Assembly: GCF_900109375.1 (NCBI RefSeq)
Contig: NZ_FOAB01000010.1
Location: forward strand, 111,099 to 175,098
Direction: 5' to 3'
DNA length: 64,000 nt
Source of the DNA: Aquimarina amphilecti
GTDB taxonomy: Bacteria; Bacteroidota; Bacteroidia; Flavobacteriales; Flavobacteriaceae
A program made the position numbers and the translations under genes. This document shows positions 8,378 to 16,822 of the stretch, one piece after another; positions within the stretch are counted from its first letter, which is position 1, and each line of letters starts with the position of its first letter. The notes under the pieces are model-generated. The model did not search any database. It was not told the origin of the DNA and was given only the letters and a program-made list of their open reading frames with translations.

Positions 8378-8593
8378 CTAAAAGTTAGGACAAATAGGAT
8401 CTGTACCATCCAAACAGATATAATCTCTTTGCACCCTACATACTTGTCCATTTACAATACAAGCACAAGGGCCGCCAAAAGGAGGTGCTCCAGGAAAAGT
8501 ACACGCCGATGGAATAAATCCTCCGTTAATTGCTTGTTGCTCTTTTTTACTTAATTGCTGAGTCGCATTGAGTTTTAAAATGTTTTTTAACAT
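8378..8593 (-). CDS. GG-leader peptide precursor, six-Cys core, orphan
   Basis: This 71-residue precursor has a Bacteroidota double-glycine leader. The start MLKNILKL, then LSKKEQQAINGG, ends at Gly24-Gly25. A core of 46 residues follows with six Cys and many Pro and Gly. Such leaders direct export and cleavage by C39-peptidase ABC transporters in known systems. No transporter, cyclase, dehydratase or radical-SAM partner is present in this window, so export would depend on genes elsewhere. It may be a bacteriocin or a signalling peptide. Similar leaders occur in the peptides at 35515 and 41824, but the cores differ. Confidence 0.75.
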   Translation of the reverse strand: MLKNILKLNATQQLSKKEQQAINGGFIPSACTFPGAPPFGGPCACIVNGQVCRVQRDYICLDGTDPICPNF

Positions 8594-9018
8594 AACAGAA
8601 AATTAAAATATACCGTGAAAATTTTAAAGATGCTCACGACTTACACCCTATTAATGAAACTGATAATTTGAGCTTGACAACTTAGAATGTTTTATTGCCC
8701 AAGGAAGTCTGATCGTAATATTTACCTAAAAACAACATCTACTGTTTAGACATCAATAAAAAATATTATCATATTAGATATTTAAAACGAACAATATCAC
8801 AATTAAAAACACAATAAATTCCTCATAAATCTAATTATAAAAGAACTGTAAATTCCCCAAAAAATAGTTAAACTTATTATTTTAACAACCAAGGATAATT
8901 AACTCTTCATTCGAGAAAATCACTTACTATAACGCCACACTTTTTTTTTATTTACCATAGAGCTATCTCTATTAGCACAAAAGACTTCAGAAAAGATTTA
9001 TTGACTATAAATACGTAA
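8594..9018. other. Intergenic region upstream of the GG-leader peptide
   Basis: No gene was recognised. It must hold the promoter of the minus-strand peptide; TATATTTT near 8610 is a weak -7 candidate. GTAAATTCCCCA at 8848-8859 also occurs in the region upstream of the GG-peptide at 35515. The remainder is AT-rich without evident structure. Confidence 0.35.
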
Positions 9019-9047
9019 AAAACCCCAAGAAAAATTCTTGGGGTTTT
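9019..9047 (-). terminator. Rho-independent terminator of asnB
   Basis: Perfect 13-bp arms (AAAACCCCAAGAA and its complement) enclose a 3-base loop, and a T-run follows on the minus strand. It is 67 bases after the asnB stop codon. Confidence 0.85.
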
Positions 9048-9113
9048 ACATCTCAATTAACTCAACTTTCAGCGACTCAAGCTGAAATTTTTAAATTTCT
9101 TTTTATTCTATTA

Positions 9114-10799
9114 TTATTGCACAACTTCATCTAATAAATACGCATCATCATGAACATTTGCTACTGCTCTACCGCTAGGGTCATTCATGTTTTTGAAAGC
9201 TTCATCCCATTCTAATGCTATTTTAGTACTACAAGCCACAGAAGGTTCTTGTGGAACACACAATGCTGCAGCATCACTCGGGAAATGCCCTTCAAAAATT
9301 GATCTATAATAAAACTCTTCTTTATTTTGCGGTGTTTGTATTGGGAATCTAAAATGTGCATTAGCCATTTGTTCATCGGTTACCTCAGTCTCCACTACTG
9401 CTTTTAAAGTATCTATCCAACTATACCCAACACCATCAGAAAATTGTTCTTTTTGTCTCCAAGCTACACTTTCCGGCAAATATGACTCAAAGGCTTTACG
9501 AATAACCCATTTTTCCATTCTTTCCCCATTAATCATTTTATCCTGTGGATTGATACGCATTGCTACATCCATAAACTCTTTATCTAAGAATGGTACCCGT
9601 CCTTCAATTCCCCATGCTGCTAAAGATTTATTTGCTCTTAAGCAGTCATACATATGTAACTTATCTAACTTACGAACCGTTTCTTCGTGAAACTCTTTTG
9701 AATTCGGTGCTTTATGAAAATACAAGTATCCTCCAAATATTTCATCCGCTCCTTCTCCAGATAGAACCATTTTTACTCCCATAGATTTAATAACCCTTGC
9801 CATTAAATACATAGGCGTAGAAGCTCTAATAGTAGTTATATCATAAGTTTCTAAATTATATATCACATCCTTAATAGCGTCCAATCCTTCTTGAATTGTA
9901 AACTTAATTTCATGATGTATTGTCCCAATATGGTCAGCTACCTTTTGTGCAGCCGCTAAATCAGGTGATCCTTCCAAACCAACTGAAAAAGAATGTAATT
10001 GAGGCCACCAAGCTTCTTTAGTATCCCCAGACTCAATTCTTTTTTCTGAATATTTCTTTGCTATAGCAGAGGTAACTGAAGAATCTAAACCTCCCGAAAG
10101 CAATACTCCATAAGGCACATCTGACATTAATTGTCTATGAACCGCAGCTTCTAAAGCATCTCTTACCTCATCAATACTAGTTTGATTATCTTTTACTGTT
10201 TCGAAATCAGACCAATCTCTAACATACCATTTTGTTAATTCTCCTTTTTTACTATCCAAATAATGACCTGGTGGGAATAATTCTATTTTTGTACAAACAC
10301 CTTCTAGTGCTTTTAATTCTGAAGCAACATAAAAAGTACCATTTTGGTCCCAACCCATATATAAAGGAATAATACCCATATGATCACGAGCTATTAAATA
10401 TGAGTCTTGCTCAGCATCATAAAGTGCAAAAGCAAAAATACCGTTTAGATCATCCAAAAATTGAGCACCTTTTTCTTTATATAAAGCTAAAATAACTTCA
10501 CAATCAGATTCTGTCTGAAAATTATAAGAACCATCAAACTTCTTACGAATTTCTCCATGATTATAAATTTCGCCGTTAGCAGCTAAAATCAACTTATTAT
10601 CTTCACTAAACAAAGGTTGCTTACCAGATACAGGATCTACTATAGCCAACCTCTCATGAGCTAATATAGCTTTATCATCTGCATAAATACCACTCCAATC
10701 CGGACCTCTATGTCGTATCTTTTTCGACATTTCTAACAACTGAGGTCTTAACACATCTGCTTTTTCTTTTAATTCAAAAGCGCATACTATTCCACACAT
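9114..10799 (-). CDS. asnB: Asparagine synthase B (glutamine-hydrolysing)
   Basis: This 561-residue enzyme makes asparagine from aspartate, glutamine and ATP in the cytoplasm. The N-terminal class II glutaminase domain starts MCGIV, so Cys2 is the nucleophile after Met removal. RHRGPD, LAHERLAIVD and the ANGEIYNH segment bind glutamine. The synthetase domain has the ATP pyrophosphatase loop SGGLDSS and later SGEGADEIFGGY. The length suits AsnB of the E. coli type. A -7 box CATCTTTG lies about 30 bases upstream, and a terminator follows. The call is secure. Confidence 0.95.
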   Translation of the reverse strand: MCGIVCAFELKEKADVLRPQLLEMSKKIRHRGPDWSGIYADDKAILAHERLAIVDPVSGKQPLFSEDNKLILAANGEIYNHGEIRKKFDGSYNFQTESDCEVILALYKEKGAQFLDDLNGIFAFALYDAEQDSYLIARDHMGIIPLYMGWDQNGTFYVASELKALEGVCTKIELFPPGHYLDSKKGELTKWYVRDWSDFETVKDNQTSIDEVRDALEAAVHRQLMSDVPYGVLLSGGLDSSVTSAIAKKYSEKRIESGDTKEAWWPQLHSFSVGLEGSPDLAAAQKVADHIGTIHHEIKFTIQEGLDAIKDVIYNLETYDITTIRASTPMYLMARVIKSMGVKMVLSGEGADEIFGGYLYFHKAPNSKEFHEETVRKLDKLHMYDCLRANKSLAAWGIEGRVPFLDKEFMDVAMRINPQDKMINGERMEKWVIRKAFESYLPESVAWRQKEQFSDGVGYSWIDTLKAVVETEVTDEQMANAHFRFPIQTPQNKEEFYYRSIFEGHFPSDAAALCVPQEPSVACSTKIALEWDEAFKNMNDPSGRAVANVHDDAYLLDEVVQ

Positions 10800-10827
10800 A
10801 TTCTTCTTTTTCTATTAATTGAGAAGT

Positions 10828-10835
10828 CAAAGATG
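10828..10835 (-). promoter_or_regulatory. -7 box of asnB
   Basis: CATCTTTG on the minus strand matches TAnnTTTG at six of the defined positions except the first T. It ends 28 bases before the asnB ATG. No convincing -33 element was found at the usual distance. Confidence 0.5.
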
Positions 10836-11021
10836 CATTTATAGTTACATTATTTAAACACAAAACCATTTTTTGATTTCAAATTTAAACTAAAAAACAA
10901 TTATTGACATCAAAAAAAAACTATATACACACAAAAAACCTATCAAAACTATCAAGTTGTTATTTAACTCTTTTAACAGAATTTAAGGAGAGGATTAACA
11001 TTTCCCATGTATGTTCCTACA

Positions 11022-11029
11022 TATCTTTA
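11022..11029 (+). promoter_or_regulatory. -7 box of the DUF2911 gene
   Basis: TATCTTTA lies 30 bases upstream of the ATG at 11059. It lies inside the longer possible reading frame from 11011, which argues against that start. Confidence 0.5.
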
Positions 11030-11058
11030 CGACAATTAAGAAAATAAAATCACGAATT

Positions 11059-11592
11059 ATGAAAAAATCACTCTTCTTCGCTGTTGTTATGTTTTTAGGA
11101 ACAGTAAGCACTATTAATGCTCAGAAATTTGCAGGACTACAGAAAAGTCCAACTGATATTTCCTATGCAAAAACAGACAGAAATGCAAAACCTGACATTA
11201 AAGTAATCTATAGTAGACCTCAGAAGAAAGGTAGAACGATGCTTGGAGACAAAGTGCCTTATGGAAAAGTTTGGAGAACAGGAGCTGATGAAGCCACTGA
11301 AATTAAACTTTTTAAAGATATGAAATTAGGAGATGGAACCGTAAAAGCGGGTACTTATTCTCTGTTTACCATTCCTGGTGAAAAAGAATGGACTGTAATA
11401 TTAAGTTCCGATCTAGATGTATGGGGAGCATACTCTTATGACGAAGGTAAAGATATTGCTAGAATAAAGGTCCCTGCAGCAAAAGGTGATGAATTAGAAG
11501 CGTTTTCTATAGCTTTCAAGAAAGTAGATAAAGGATACCATATGGTTCTTGGATGGGAAACTGTAAGAGTAGAAGTTCCTTTTTACAACTAA
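11059..11592 (+). CDS. Secreted DUF2911 protein
   Basis: The protein has 177 residues from the ATG at 11059, with a clear signal peptide (MKKSLFFAVVMFLGTVSTINAQ). The mature part contains the DUF2911 hallmarks: SPxDISYA, YSRPQKKGRTM, VPYGKVWRTGADEATEI, AGTYSLFTIP and LGWETVRVEVPF. The family is abundant in Bacteroidota, is predicted to be periplasmic and has no assigned activity. The longer frame from 11011 would place extra residues before the signal peptide and across a promoter-like box. It is transcribed alone, with a terminator just downstream. Confidence 0.88.
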   Translation: MKKSLFFAVVMFLGTVSTINAQKFAGLQKSPTDISYAKTDRNAKPDIKVIYSRPQKKGRTMLGDKVPYGKVWRTGADEATEIKLFKDMKLGDGTVKAGTYSLFTIPGEKEWTVILSSDLDVWGAYSYDEGKDIARIKVPAAKGDELEAFSIAFKKVDKGYHMVLGWETVRVEVPFYN

Positions 11593-11609
11593 GATAAAGT
11601 ATCGCAAAT

Positions 11610-11642
11610 AAAAAGGAGATTGAAAAATTCAACCTCCTTTTT
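11610..11642 (+). terminator. Terminator of the DUF2911 gene
   Basis: The arms AAAAAGGAG-x-TTGAA and TTCAA-x-CTCCTTTTT form a stem of about 14 bp with one mismatch, ending in a T-run. It is 17 bases after the stop codon. Confidence 0.8.
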
Positions 11643-11698
11643 ATTTTTACAATAACCTTCTGACTAAAAAAGGTTAAATTATTTCACTGAAATAATAA

Positions 11699-11797
11699 CT
11701 ATCTGTGGATAGCATTACTAGATGCCCCTGGTAATTCTTTAAGAAAGTCCATGACAATCCTAAAAGTTAATCTGAATTTAGTGTAAAATAGCCCCAT
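11699..11797 (-). CDS. Tandem microprotein 1 (32 residues)
   Basis: This 33-codon frame (ATG to TAG) encodes 32 residues: a start MGLFYTKFRLTF, a variable middle, and the end DFLKELPGASSNAIHR. It is the member furthest downstream on the minus strand of three equally long, similar frames. The last 15 residues are nearly identical to microprotein 2 (SFLKELPSASSNAIHR), although the DNA around the frames is not alike. That pattern suggests protein-level selection. The peptide looks like an amphipathic, basic helix followed by a short tail; there is no signal peptide or Cys. A possible promoter (TTG, about 20 bases, TATATTGT) lies upstream. The family is not one I recognise. Confidence 0.72.
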   Translation of the reverse strand: MGLFYTKFRLTFRIVMDFLKELPGASSNAIHR

Positions 11798-12051
11798 AAT
11801 ATTTCCAATTTATTTAGCTACAATATAATATCTAAAAGACTTTAAATCAACATTTTTAACAAAAAATGTAAGAACTTTTAGATATAAGGTTTTATTTAAT
11901 CGATTAAAAACCTAAATATCAATTGTACTAGTAAAATTTATTCCTACTTTTTAGTTTATTTATCAAATTAATCAAGAACTATATTCTTAATAAATTTAGA
12001 CAATATAGTATTATAGCGTTTCCCAAAAACTACACAATACTAATTAATCAA

Positions 12052-12150
12052 TTATCTATGTATTGCATTACTGCTAGCGGAAGGTAATTCCTTTAAAAAA
12101 CTCTTTAACGAATTAAAGTCTATTCTAAATATATTGTAAAAATATTTCAT
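12052..12150 (-). CDS. Tandem microprotein 2 (32 residues)
   Basis: The frame encodes 32 residues: start MKYFYNIFRIDFNSL, end SFLKELPSASSNAIHR, stop TAA. It is the same length as its two neighbours. The N-terminal pattern (aromatic residues, then IF-x-I/L-D-F) matches microprotein 3 and the C-terminal half matches microprotein 1, so it links the family. A perfect -7-like TATATTTG lies about 35 bases upstream of its ATG, and the copy is separated by 254 bases from microprotein 1. It is therefore probably transcribed on its own. No relative with a known function was recognised. Confidence 0.75.
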   Translation of the reverse strand: MKYFYNIFRIDFNSLKSFLKELPSASSNAIHR

Positions 12151-12330
12151 AATTATTTGATTTTTAAATTGTTATGCAAATATAAAACTCAAACGTAAAT
12201 CAATGAAAAAAATTAACATGTAGAATTGAGTATTTTAGACATAAAACCACTTTTATACGATGTAGAAACAAAAATGCTTTAAAAACATTTACACAAAAAA
12301 GAAATTACTTACAAAAAACAGTATAGAATC

Positions 12331-12346
12331 AGGGGTGAATCCCCCT
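12331..12346. repeat. Short inverted repeat AGGGG-N6-CCCCT
   Basis: AGGGG and CCCCT arms enclose TGAATC, in otherwise very AT-rich DNA about 180 bases upstream of the start of microprotein 2. It may be a regulator-binding site; no T-run supports a terminator. Confidence 0.4.
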
Positions 12347-12582
12347 AGTATTTAAGAGTGTAGGCTCAAGGTTATTATTTTTCTTTGCTTCACCAGCATA
12401 TCCTATTTATTTTAAAAGTTCTTAAACCTTTTCTAAAAACCCTACGAAACTGAGCTAAATAAAAATGATATGAAAGGTCATTTTTTTATAAAAACGATAC
12501 ACAAAACTTATTGTAAAAAACAAAAGACTACAAACTAGTGTAATCTTTTACTTATAAATTAATACGGGATATTGAACTTAAA

Positions 12583-12681
12583 TTATCTGCGCATTGCATA
12601 GCGAGAGGCACTCGGAAGATCCTTCACGAAATCAATAAACATTCTAAAATCAAGCCCAAAAATAGAGTATAAGTTTTTCAT
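12583..12681 (-). CDS. Tandem microprotein 3 (32 residues)
   Basis: The frame encodes 32 residues: start MKNLYSIFGLDFRMF, end DFVKDLPSASRYAMRR, stop TAA. It is the most divergent of the trio (Lys-Asp for Lys-Glu, RYAMRR for SNAIHR) but keeps length, start, the LDF and LPSAS blocks and the basic end. A promoter-like pair (TTTG, 20 bases, TACTTTTA) lies directly upstream. It is 432 bases from microprotein 2. The role is unknown; the size and composition would fit a membrane-associated or regulatory peptide. Confidence 0.7.
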   Translation of the reverse strand: MKNLYSIFGLDFRMFIDFVKDLPSASRYAMRR

Positions 12682-12976
12682 AAAAAACTGTTTTTAAATT
12701 ACTTATATAAAAGTAAAAACAACTTTCTGCAAAATCAAAAAAAAAGATAACTATCATTTAACAATTAGTTAAACACATATTTATCTACGTCAAAAAACCT
12801 AAATCAAGAGCCAAGCAAAAACCAAAAAGAAAGTTTTATCTTACAATAATACATTTTAATAGAAGGGAAAATTCTTACAAAATTACGGTCAAACCATAAT
12901 TTTAAAAATAAGCAATTATAAAACCGACCTAAAAACGTCAAAAACCATAAAGAAGATGTGCTTACCAAGGAGTTAA
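12682..12976. other. AT-rich gap between microprotein 3 and queE
   Basis: Apart from the promoter-like elements of microprotein 3 and a small palindrome (TTTAAC-AATTA-GTTAAA near 12758-12774), nothing was recognised. Confidence 0.35.
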
Positions 12977-13606
12977 TTATGGAATATTCAAGTACTTATG
13001 AGTCTGTAAAGACACCTTCCACTTGGGGTTTTTCATCACATAATCTACAATCAAAGGAATCATCTTTTCTCTAACACTCCATTCTGGTTGTAAATACAGT
13101 ACACAATCTTTCGAAACTTGTGAAGCTTGTTCTTCAGCAAAATCAAAATCGCTCTTATTATATACAATACATTTTAATTCGTGAGCTTTACTATATATTT
13201 CTTTGGTAGGAAGTTTTACTTTTTTAGGCGAAAGACAAATCCAATCCCAATTACCAGTCAGAGTATACGCACCAGAAGTTTCTATATGAGTTTTAGCACC
13301 TTTACTCTTTAACCCTTTAGTAAGTTCAGACATATCCCAAGTAAGGGGCTCACCACCTGTGACAACAACTACATTACTATATTTCACTGCATTATCTACA
13401 ATTACACGTGTGGAAGTTGGTGGGTGAAGTGCTGCGTTCCAACTCTCCTTAACATCACACCAATGACATCCAACATCACAACCACCAATTCTTACAAAAT
13501 AAGCAGCAGTACCCTTGTGATACCCTTCTCCTTGTATGGTATAAAATTCTTCCATCAGCGGAAGCATCCTACCTTCATTCACCAATTTCTCTGTACTTTC
13601 TTGCAT
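12977..13606 (-). CDS. queE: 7-carboxy-7-deazaguanine synthase QueE (radical SAM)
   Basis: The protein has 209 residues from the ATG at 13606. QueE converts 6-carboxytetrahydropterin to 7-carboxy-7-deazaguanine in queuosine synthesis. The radical SAM cluster motif CDVGCHWC (Cys-x3-Cys-x2-Cys) follows YTIQGEG and FVRIGG. GGEPL is the SAM-binding GGE motif, and the end QTHKYLNIP is typical. A perfect -7 box TACCTTTG (13614-13621) leaves a 5' leader of only a few bases. The longer start at 13624 lies upstream of that box and is therefore unlikely. No other queuosine gene is nearby. Confidence 0.93.
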   Translation of the reverse strand: MQESTEKLVNEGRMLPLMEEFYTIQGEGYHKGTAAYFVRIGGCDVGCHWCDVKESWNAALHPPTSTRVIVDNAVKYSNVVVVTGGEPLTWDMSELTKGLKSKGAKTHIETSGAYTLTGNWDWICLSPKKVKLPTKEIYSKAHELKCIVYNKSDFDFAEEQASQVSKDCVLYLQPEWSVREKMIPLIVDYVMKNPKWKVSLQTHKYLNIP

Positions 13607-13613
13607 AAGGATG

Positions 13614-13621
13614 CAAAGGTA
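13614..13621 (-). promoter_or_regulatory. -7 box of queE, near-leaderless
   Basis: TACCTTTG on the minus strand is an exact TAnnTTTG match and ends 7 bases before the ATG at 13606. Transcription would start at or just before the start codon. Confidence 0.6.
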
Positions 13622-13674
13622 CACAACATTAGATAATTAAAGTTATAAATTCTATATGGAAAAATGATCTAACT

Positions 13675-14130
13675 TTAATTTTTTACTGCGACACATTCTA
13701 TTTCAATTTTTGCTCCTACCGCTAAGCCTTTAGCAGCAAAAGTAGTTCTTGCAGGTTTCTGAGGGAAATACGTTTTATATACCTTATTAAAAGCAGAAAA
13801 ATCATTTATGTCAGAAAGTATAACCGTACATTTTACAACATCACTCATATCCATATCATGATGCTTTAATACATCCTTAATATTTTCTAATGTTTGTTTT
13901 GTTTCTTGCTCTATTCCTCCTGTTACCAACTTACGAGTTGAATGGTCCATACCAACCTGACCCGAAAGAAAATACAAATTACCAACTTGTACCGCATCAG
14001 AAAATGGAGCGTTCGATTTTTTTGGCTCATGAGTCTCATGAAAGGTAATAGAAGTATTCGAACCGCTATTAGGCGTACAACCAAACAAAGAAATGACCAA
14101 CATCAGCACTAAATATATCTTTTTCATCAT
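13675..14130 (-). CDS. RidA-family (YjgF) lipoprotein
   Basis: This 151-residue protein has a lipoprotein signal (lipobox LFGC, Cys18), so it should be exported, unlike classical cytoplasmic RidA enamine/imine deaminases. The RidA fold follows: APFSDAVQVGNLYFLSGQVG, EQETKQTLENIKDVL, DMSDVVKCTVILSDI, FPQKPARTTF and the conserved end IEIECVAV. The active-site Arg in PARTT is present, so deaminase chemistry is possible. The substrate in the periplasm is unknown. It lies head-to-head with the HerA-like gene, with a 155-base gap. Confidence 0.88.
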   Translation of the reverse strand: MMKKIYLVLMLVISLFGCTPNSGSNTSITFHETHEPKKSNAPFSDAVQVGNLYFLSGQVGMDHSTRKLVTGGIEQETKQTLENIKDVLKHHDMDMSDVVKCTVILSDINDFSAFNKVYKTYFPQKPARTTFAAKGLAVGAKIEIECVAVKN

Positions 14131-14285
14131 TCTAAAACTTATAATTTATTACTTATAAAAGTAAACTATAATTTTCTACACCTCTTCATATTGATATAAA
14201 AATTATAAATTTACCTAAAACAAAACCACATTCATTTCGATAGCATAAGTAAGATTGCTATTTTTATCAAAATTTACATCAACTT

Positions 14286-15821
14286 ATGAGTAGTAATCAG
14301 GATTTTTTTGACCATATAAATAAAGGATATACTACCAAGGGTGACTTCATCACCCTAGGAGCTGCAATGCATAATGGAGAAACTGTGACAGATGCTCACG
14401 TAAAAATTCCATTAAAAACATTAAATAGACATGGATTAATTGCTGGCGCTACAGGAACTGGTAAAACTAAAACATTACAAGTTCTAGCAGAAAACCTAAG
14501 TGAACAAGGAATACCTGTTCTTTTAATGGATATTAAAGGCGATCTAAGTGGTTTGGCTGCTGCGAGTCCAGGCCATCCTAAAATTGATGAACGACACGAA
14601 AAAATTGGTATTCCATTTGAAGCAAAAGATTTCCCTGTCGAAATTCTTTCATTATCAGAACAAGATGGAGTACGTCTTAAAGCAACAGTCAGTGAGTTTG
14701 GACCTGTACTATTTTCTAGAATTTTAGATGTAACTGAAACACAAGCCGGGATTATTTCAATAATTTTTAAATATTGTGATGATAATAAACTACCTCTATT
14801 AGATTTAAAAGACCTAAAAAAGGTTTTACAATTTGCTACTCGTGAAGGAAAAGAAGAATTGGAAAAAGATTACGGAAGAATATCTACCGCTTCTACTGGT
14901 TCTATATTGCGTAAAATTGTAGCTTTAGAACAGCAAGGAGCAGATATTTTTTTTGGAGAAAGATCATTTGACGTACAAGATCTATGTAGAGTAGATGAAG
15001 ATGGAAGAGGTTTTATAAACATCTTACGGTTAACAGACATCCAAGACAGACCAAAACTGTTTTCTACATTTATGTTAAGCCTTCTTGCCGAAGTATATAG
15101 TACATTCCCAGAACAAGGAGACAGTGGACGACCAGAATTGATTATTTTTCTTGATGAAGCTCATTTGATATTTAAGCAAGCATCTAATGCATTAATGGAT
15201 CAAATAGAAAGTATCGTGAAATTAATAAGATCTAAAGGTGTTGGACTTTATTTTGTTACACAAAATCCTACTGATGTACCTGACGGAGTTTTAGGACAAT
15301 TAGGTCTAAAAGTTCAACATGCCTTAAGAGCATTTACCGCAAAAGATCGAAAAGCTATAAAACTCACTGCCGAGAATTATCCTATATCTGAGTATTATGA
15401 CACTAAAGAAGTACTAACATCTTTAGGTATCGGAGAAGCTTTAGTATCAGCTCTTGATGAAAAAGGGCGCCCTACTCCTCTAGCAGCAACAATGTTAAGA
15501 GCTCCAATGAGTAGAATGGATATACTTTCTAAAAGTGAATTAGATGATTTATTAAAAAAATCTACCCTTTCTAATAAATATAACGAAGATATAGATCGAG
15601 AGAGTGCCTATGAGATTCTTAATGAAAAAATAGAAAAAGCTGAAGCCGAAGAAGCCAAAGCGGCAGCAAAAAAAGAAAGAGAGAAATTGAAAAAGAATTC
15701 CTCTAGTTCTCGTTCTAGAAGCAGGAAATCAAGTACTACTGAAAAAGCTGTTATCAAAGTTCTTACTAGTGCTACCTTTATAAGAGGGGCATTAGGAGTA
15801 TTAAATAAATTATTACGCTAA
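14286..15821 (+). CDS. HerA-like/DUF853 (YjgR-type) P-loop ATPase
   Basis: This 511-residue cytoplasmic ATPase has Walker A GATGTGKTKT near residues 56-65 and Walker B LIIFLDEAH near 285-293. An Arg-finger-like region (FTAKDRKAIK) lies further on. The C-terminus is a highly charged Glu/Lys/Ala coiled coil followed by a Ser/Arg tract (about 440-485). This matches the DUF853 group of HerA/FtsK-type helicases, whose cellular task is not established. Genes of unknown function follow it on the same strand; the spacing to the next is 45 bases. Confidence 0.88.
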   Translation: MSSNQDFFDHINKGYTTKGDFITLGAAMHNGETVTDAHVKIPLKTLNRHGLIAGATGTGKTKTLQVLAENLSEQGIPVLLMDIKGDLSGLAAASPGHPKIDERHEKIGIPFEAKDFPVEILSLSEQDGVRLKATVSEFGPVLFSRILDVTETQAGIISIIFKYCDDNKLPLLDLKDLKKVLQFATREGKEELEKDYGRISTASTGSILRKIVALEQQGADIFFGERSFDVQDLCRVDEDGRGFINILRLTDIQDRPKLFSTFMLSLLAEVYSTFPEQGDSGRPELIIFLDEAHLIFKQASNALMDQIESIVKLIRSKGVGLYFVTQNPTDVPDGVLGQLGLKVQHALRAFTAKDRKAIKLTAENYPISEYYDTKEVLTSLGIGEALVSALDEKGRPTPLAATMLRAPMSRMDILSKSELDDLLKKSTLSNKYNEDIDRESAYEILNEKIEKAEAEEAKAAAKKEREKLKKNSSSSRSRSRKSSTTEKAVIKVLTSATFIRGALGVLNKLLR

Positions 15822-15866
15822 ACACAAAACCAATCATTGTTTAACCTTGGGAATAATTAACCTATT

Positions 15867-16433
15867 ATGACTAAAAAAATTAGCTGTATTCTACTTATTT
15901 GTATAAGTTTATTGAGTTGTCAAAATGACAAAAAACAAGATCCATTCGAAATTTCTTATAATAGAATCGGTCACTTAACAAACACAACAAAAGTGAATCA
16001 ATTAGATTCTATCTATGCCAATGACTCCATAGTAAAGATGTCAAAAAATGACAAAATCATAGATGTCGCTAATACAATAGAAATCTATGAAAAAGGCGGA
16101 GCCAAATTATTATTACTAGAACCTAGAGAAGAAAATAACCCTGCATCATCAATTGAAAGTATACAGGTCATTGATCCTAGATACAAAACTATTTCCGGAC
16201 TATCGGCAAGTGGTGTTTTTAAGGATATTAAAGACAACTATACCATCACCAAGATTAATAATACGCTTAGTGCTGCGGTTATATTTGTTGACAGTATCCA
16301 GGCTTCCATAACAATTAATAAAAAGGAATTACCTAGCGAACTAAAGTTCAATACTGATAAAAAAATTGAAGCTTCCCAAATTCCGGATTCGGCTACAATT
16401 AAACATTTCATTATTAACTGGGAAAATAATTAA
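15867..16433 (+). CDS. Hypothetical lipoprotein
   Basis: This 188-residue protein has a lipoprotein signal (ILLICISLLSC, Cys18). The remainder is polar and beta-rich, with no motif that I recognise; DSI and NNTLSAAVIFVDS segments are repeated in flavour only. It lies between the HerA-like ATPase and the cupin gene on the same strand and is probably co-transcribed. The function is unknown. Confidence 0.7.
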   Translation: MTKKISCILLICISLLSCQNDKKQDPFEISYNRIGHLTNTTKVNQLDSIYANDSIVKMSKNDKIIDVANTIEIYEKGGAKLLLLEPREENNPASSIESIQVIDPRYKTISGLSASGVFKDIKDNYTITKINNTLSAAVIFVDSIQASITINKKELPSELKFNTDKKIEASQIPDSATIKHFIINWENN

Positions 16434-16453
16434 AATCTATTATTTGGATATTT

Positions 16454-16822
16454 ATGAGTAAAAAATATCAAGTTCAAAAATCGCCTTTTGTAGTACCAAC
16501 TACAGATGGAAAATTAATTGAAGAACATTTTGGAAGAGCCACTGATGGTAATTCTCAGGTTAGCATTGCTCATATGATAGCTCCTCCAGGCTGGAGTGAA
16601 CCATTTCAAACACCAGAATTTGACGAATACACTTATATTATTCGTGGGAAAAAACAATTTATTATTGATAACGAAAAAGTAATCTTAGAATCTGGGCAAT
16701 CTATTAAGATTAAAAAAAATACCCGAGTACAATATGCTAATCCATTTGAATCAGAATGCGAATATATAGCAATTTGTCTTCCTGCTTTTTCTATGGAGTA
16801 TGTTCACCGCGAAGAATTATGA
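16454..16822 (+). CDS. Cupin-domain protein
   Basis: This 122-residue single-cupin protein contains the conserved core: EPFQTPEFDEYTYIIRGKKQF (cupin motif 1, with Glu in place of some metal-binding His), then LESGQSIKIKKNTRVQYANP (motif 2). Cupins bind metal or small ligands in enzymes and sensors; the ligand here cannot be named. The stop codon overlaps the start of the alpha/beta hydrolase gene (ATGA), so the two are translationally coupled. Confidence 0.85.
   Translation: MSKKYQVQKSPFVVPTTDGKLIEEHFGRATDGNSQVSIAHMIAPPGWSEPFQTPEFDEYTYIIRGKKQFIIDNEKVILESGQSIKIKKNTRVQYANPFESECEYIAICLPAFSMEYVHREEL

Noticed and set aside
8701..8763. A 20-residue plus-strand frame in the gap before asnB
   Set aside because: It is short, has no relative in the window and no promoter-like element of its own.
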